Shown: piece by piece, positions 61,262-64,000 of the stretch
How the letters are laid out: the number at the start of each line of letters is the position of its first letter
Numbering within the stretch: the first letter of the stretch is position 1
Assembly (NCBI GenBank): GCA_965276825.1
Contig: OZ255630.1
Coordinates: forward strand, 2,976,001-3,040,000
DNA: 64,000 nt
Direction of reading: 5' to 3'
DNA from: G965276765 sp965276825
Lineage (GTDB): Bacteria; Actinomycetota; Acidimicrobiia; Acidimicrobiales; Palsa-688
The notes under the pieces: model-generated
What the model was told of the DNA's origin: nothing
Databases searched by the model: none
What the model saw: only the letters and a program-made list of their open reading frames with translations
Made by a program: the position numbers and the translations under genes

Positions 61262-61345
61262 TGGGCGAGGGGGGACTTGAACCCCCACATCCTTTCGGAC
61301 ACAGGAACCTGAATCCTGCGCGTCTGCCTATTCCGCCACTCGCCC
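61262..61345 (-). tRNA. tRNA-Leu (anticodon CAG)
   Basis: The minus strand folds as an 84-base class II tRNA: acceptor GGGCGAG/CTCGCCC with discriminator A, D-arm TGGCGGAATAGGCAGACGC, anticodon stem CAGGA/TCCTG with loop TTCAGGT (anticodon CAG), a long variable arm TGTCCGAAAGGATG, and T-arm GGGGGTTCAAGTCCCCC. Confidence 0.95.
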
Positions 61346-61424
61346 GAGTGGAGGCAACACCATAGCCGGAGCGGTCCCATCGCCGCCCGGTCCCGACGGG
61401 CCCCGGCTACGCTCGAACGCGATC

Positions 61425-62075
61425 ATGGGACTCCAGCAGTTCGAGCGGCGCATCGAGCGCCTGGTGGAAGGCGTCTTCGCGCGCGCCTTCCGCAGCGGCC
61501 TGCAGCCCGTGGAGATCGGCCGGCGCCTGACCCGGGAGATGGACCTGCGCCGGACCCTCGCCCCGCGGGGCACGCTGGCCCCCAACATCTTCGTGGTGAC
61601 CATCGCCCCCGAGGATGCCGAGCGCTTCGCGCCGATCGAGGAGGAGTTGGTCCACGAGCTGGTCAGCGTGGCGAGGGACCACGCCCACAGCGAGAACTAC
61701 GTCTTCATCGGGCCGGTCAGCGTCGAGATCGAGGTGGACGACCACCAGACCGAGGGCACGGTGATCGTGACCGGGGAGATGACGAGGGGCTCGAGCGACG
61801 CCGCGCTGGTGCTCTCCGACGGGAGGAGGATCACCATCCCCGGCCAGGGCGTCACCATCGGTCGCCTGCCGGAGTGCGAGATCGTCGTCACCGACGGAAA
61901 CGTGAGCCGCCGCCACGCCCAGATCCGCCCGGTCGACGGGCGTTGGGTCGTGAGCGATCTCGGCAGCACCAACGGCACCAAGATCAACGGGCTGCCCGTG
62001 AGCGGTCCCCGCGAGCTCGAGTCCGGCGACGAGGTGACGGTCGGCAACACCGTCCTGCGCCTCGACGCGTCCTGA
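61425..62075 (+). CDS. fhaA: FhaA-type protein (DUF3662 plus FHA domain)
   Basis: A 216-residue protein. Residues 1-115 are the DUF3662 domain (GLQQFERRIERLVEGVFARA, GLQPVEIGRRLTREMDLRRT, APNIFVVTIAPEDAERFAPI). Residues 130-216 are an FHA domain with phosphothreonine-binding GRLPECEIVVTDGNVSRRHA and DLGSTNGTKINGLPV. FhaA in actinobacteria binds phosphorylated partners such as MviN and coordinates cell wall synthesis with PknB/PknA. It is first in the fhaA-fhaB-pstP operon. Confidence 0.93.
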   Translation: MGLQQFERRIERLVEGVFARAFRSGLQPVEIGRRLTREMDLRRTLAPRGTLAPNIFVVTIAPEDAERFAPIEEELVHELVSVARDHAHSENYVFIGPVSVEIEVDDHQTEGTVIVTGEMTRGSSDAALVLSDGRRITIPGQGVTIGRLPECEIVVTDGNVSRRHAQIRPVDGRWVVSDLGSTNGTKINGLPVSGPRELESGDEVTVGNTVLRLDAS

Positions 62076-62094
62076 TCCCGACGAGCCGAGCCCA

Positions 62095-62667
62095 TTGCCC
62101 TCGCCCCTGCTGACGTTCTTCAAGTACCTCTTCCTCGTGATGCTCTACCTGTTCTTCCTGCGGGTGCTGCGGGCGGTGTGGATCGAGTTGCGCGAGCCGA
62201 AGACCGTCGAGGTCAACGGACGGTCGGCCGCACCGATGCCCGCTGCGGCCGCACCCGTGCACGCCGGCGCCAGCGCAGGCGCCCAGCGCCTGCCGTCGGC
62301 CGAGACGACCTTCACGCCCATCGCGGAGCCGGATGCTCCGACGGTGTTCGGCGCATCCGCCGGCGCGGTCGGATCCCCCGACCACCTGACCATCACCGGG
62401 CCCCCCGCGCAGGCCGGCCAACGCTTCCGCCTGGGCGACGAGCTCACCATCGGGCGGTCACCTGGCTGCGCCATCGCCCTACCCGACGACACCTATGTGT
62501 CCTCGCTCCACGCCCGGGTGTTCCGGCGAAACGGTCAGTACCTGGTCGAGGATCTCGGCTCGACCAACGGCACCTTCCTCGACGATGCGGCCGTCGGCGC
62601 CGCCGTGGTCCTCCGGCCCGGGGCCAGGCTCAAGGTCGGGCAGACCCTTCTCGAGCTCGAGTCGTGA
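62095..62667 (+). CDS. fhaB: FhaB/FipA-type FHA protein with membrane segment
   Basis: A 190-residue protein from a TTG at 62095, 19 bp after fhaA. An N-terminal hydrophobic helix (LLTFFKYLFLVMLYLFFLRV) anchors it. An Ala-rich linker leads to an FHA domain with TIGRSPGCAIALPDDTYVSS, LHARVFRRNGQYLVEDLGST and NGTFLDDAAVGA. The usual S-R-x-H is S-L-H here (SSLHARV), a milder binding motif. FhaB/FipA acts with PknB/PstP in division. It overlaps the pstP start. Confidence 0.9.
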   Translation: MPSPLLTFFKYLFLVMLYLFFLRVLRAVWIELREPKTVEVNGRSAAPMPAAAAPVHAGASAGAQRLPSAETTFTPIAEPDAPTVFGASAGAVGSPDHLTITGPPAQAGQRFRLGDELTIGRSPGCAIALPDDTYVSSLHARVFRRNGQYLVEDLGSTNGTFLDDAAVGAAVVLRPGARLKVGQTLLELES

Positions 62668-64000
62668 CGCGCCTCGTCGCCGGGTCGGCGACCGATGTCG
62701 GTCGGGTGCGGTCGAACAACCAGGACAGCCTGCTCGTGGCCCTGCCGCTCTTCGCGGTCGCGGACGGGATGGGTGGCCACGCCGCCGGTGAGGTCGCGTC
62801 GGAGACGGCGCTCGACGGCCTGCGTCAGTCCTTCGAGGCCGGCGGCCCCCCCACCGCCGAGCTCCTGGCCGCCGCGGTCAAGGCGGCCAACCGGGCGGTG
62901 TGGGACGCCGCGGAGGCCAACGTCGACTACCGGGGCATGGGCACCACCCTGACCGCCGTCGCGCTGGTGCGCATCGACGAGCGCGAGGAGCTCGCCGTGG
63001 CCAACGTCGGCGACTCCCGCACCTACCGCCTGCGCGACGGCGAGCTGGAGCAGATGACCGCCGACCACAGCCTGGTGGCCGAGCTGGTGGCCGAGGGCCA
63101 GATCACCGAGAGCGAGGCCGAGACCCACCCCCAGCGACACGTGCTGACCAGGGCGCTCGGCGTCACGCCCGACGTCGAGGTCGACCTCCTCACCACCGAC
63201 CCCTACCGGGGTGACCGCTACCTGCTGTGCAGCGACGGCCTGGTCCGCGAGATGAGCGATGGGCGGGTGGCGTCGGTGCTGCGCCGCCTGGCGGATCCCG
63301 AGGAGGCGGCCAGGGAGCTGGTGGCCGAGGCAAGGGCCAACGGGGGCAGCGACAACATCACCGTGGTGGTGGTCGACGTGGTCGACGACGACGACGAGGC
63401 GGCCAGGGCCACCGCCGCGCTGGCGGCCGAACCGGGTGTGGTCATTCCCCAGGACCTGGCGATCGACGAAGCAGACGGGGAACGGGCGACCGATGTGACC
63501 AGCCAGCACGCCGTCGCCGTCGCCCCGGTGTCGCGTCGGGAGCGGCGCCGCGCCGCCAGGGCGGATCAACCACCTCGGGCCAGGGCGGTCACCGGACGGG
63601 TCGTCGTGTTCGCCGTCCTCCTGGTCGTCGTGGTCGCCGTGGCCGTGGGGGGCACCGCGTGGTACGCCCGCGACAGCTACTTCGTCGGTGTCGACGGGAG
63701 CCGGCTCGTCATCTACCAGGGCCGCCCGGGAGGGGTGCTGTGGTGGAAGCCGACCGTCGCCGAACACCGGGCCGCCCCCACCTCGACCGTCGAGTCGTAC
63801 CATCTCGCCGCCCTGCAGGCCGGTGTGCAGGAGACCAGCCTCACCGCGGCCAGGGCCTACATCGGCCGCCTCCAGGCCGAGGCCACCTCCGCGACGTCGA
63901 CCACCACCACCCCGAGCACCACGACCCCGAGCACTGCGCCCGCAACCACCACGACCCCGACCACGGCGCCCCCGACCACCGTCGCCACCGCTCCCCGGTC
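62664..64000 (+). CDS. pstP: PP2C-family serine/threonine phosphatase PstP (partial, runs off the window)
   Basis: A GTG at 62664 overlaps the fhaB stop. PP2C motifs: SATDVGRVRSNNQDSLLVAL, FAVADGMGGHAAGEVASETA, GMGTTLTAVALVRID, VANVGDSRTYRLRDGELEQM, YLLCSDGLVREMSD and NGGSDNITVVVVDVVDDDD, all with metal-binding Asp residues. A membrane helix (VVVFAVLLVVVVAVAVGGTA) follows at about residue 315-335, then an outside part and a Thr/Pro/Ser-rich tail still open at the edge. PstP removes phosphates from PknA/PknB and other partners. Downstream rodA, pbpA and pknB are expected by operon convention. Confidence 0.93.
   Translation, partial: MTRLVAGSATDVGRVRSNNQDSLLVALPLFAVADGMGGHAAGEVASETALDGLRQSFEAGGPPTAELLAAAVKAANRAVWDAAEANVDYRGMGTTLTAVALVRIDEREELAVANVGDSRTYRLRDGELEQMTADHSLVAELVAEGQITESEAETHPQRHVLTRALGVTPDVEVDLLTTDPYRGDRYLLCSDGLVREMSDGRVASVLRRLADPEEAARELVAEARANGGSDNITVVVVDVVDDDDEAARATAALAAEPGVVIPQDLAIDEADGERATDVTSQHAVAVAPVSRRERRRAARADQPPRARAVTGRVVVFAVLLVVVVAVAVGGTAWYARDSYFVGVDGSRLVIYQGRPGGVLWWKPTVAEHRAAPTSTVESYHLAALQAGVQETSLTAARAYIGRLQAEATSATSTTTTPSTTTPSTAPATTTTPTTAPPTTVATAPR

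Overview
The window is high-GC bacterial DNA with dense, short-spaced genes and frequent GTG/TTG starts. FhaA-FhaB-PstP signalling genes, SigE-type ECF factors, YefM-YoeB and a molybdopterin/cytochrome fusion point to Actinomycetota; a deep-branching class such as Acidimicrobiia is my inference only.

Two kinds of DNA alternate. Region 1 (1-19.4 kb) is a scarred accessory zone. It opens with the end of an alternative-oxidase-like gene and an intact membrane molybdopterin oxidoreductase. Fragments follow: an alcohol dehydrogenase N-terminus and a cupin joined out of frame to an alpha/beta-hydrolase tail. Two apparently identical IS copies in inverted orientation (4012-5787 and 17484-19258) bracket about 11.7 kb. 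That interval holds an IS256-family element inside a decayed DUF427 gene, two regulator/enzyme divergent pairs (TetR-NmrA, TetR-SnoaL) with visible palindromes, an ATP-grasp gene, an ISAzo13 remnant, and a polyol-type catabolic operon (Zn dehydrogenase, DeoR regulator, sugar-binding lipoprotein) whose permease is cut off.

Region 2 (19.5-28.2 kb) is a wrecked integrative and conjugative element of actinobacterial type. In order it has an ArdC-like protein, a TraG/VirD4 coupling ATPase, an HNH-like protein, conserved-type hypotheticals, a CHC2/TOPRIM primase, an excisionase and a tyrosine recombinase, ending near a tRNA-Arg gene. Most of its genes carry a frameshift or nonsense codon, so it is unlikely to move by itself.

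Region 3 (28.2-53.9 kb) is mostly intact chromosome: aldo/keto reductase, HAD phosphatase, glucose-6-phosphate isomerase, XdhC, a methyltransferase, a molybdate-binding-type regulator, an acetate-type transporter, release factor 3, an SDR, a four-gene glycosyltransferase/GH130 cluster, a PAP2 protein, 6-phosphofructokinase, an amidohydrolase, a DHH phosphoesterase and an ECF sigma/membrane protein pair. The only clear wreck here is a CDF transporter.

Region 4 (54-61.3 kb) is a second patch of gene turnover: an APH-type kinase pseudogene, a partial copy of a gene found 4 kb away, a nucleotidyltransferase with a large operator-like palindrome, a RibD/DHFR-like protein, a VOC protein, an unusual ClpX-zinc-finger fusion protein, a frameshifted sigma factor with its partner, and a YefM-YoeB toxin-antitoxin pair. 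The window ends with tRNA-Leu and the start of the fhaA-fhaB-pstP operon, which runs off the right edge.
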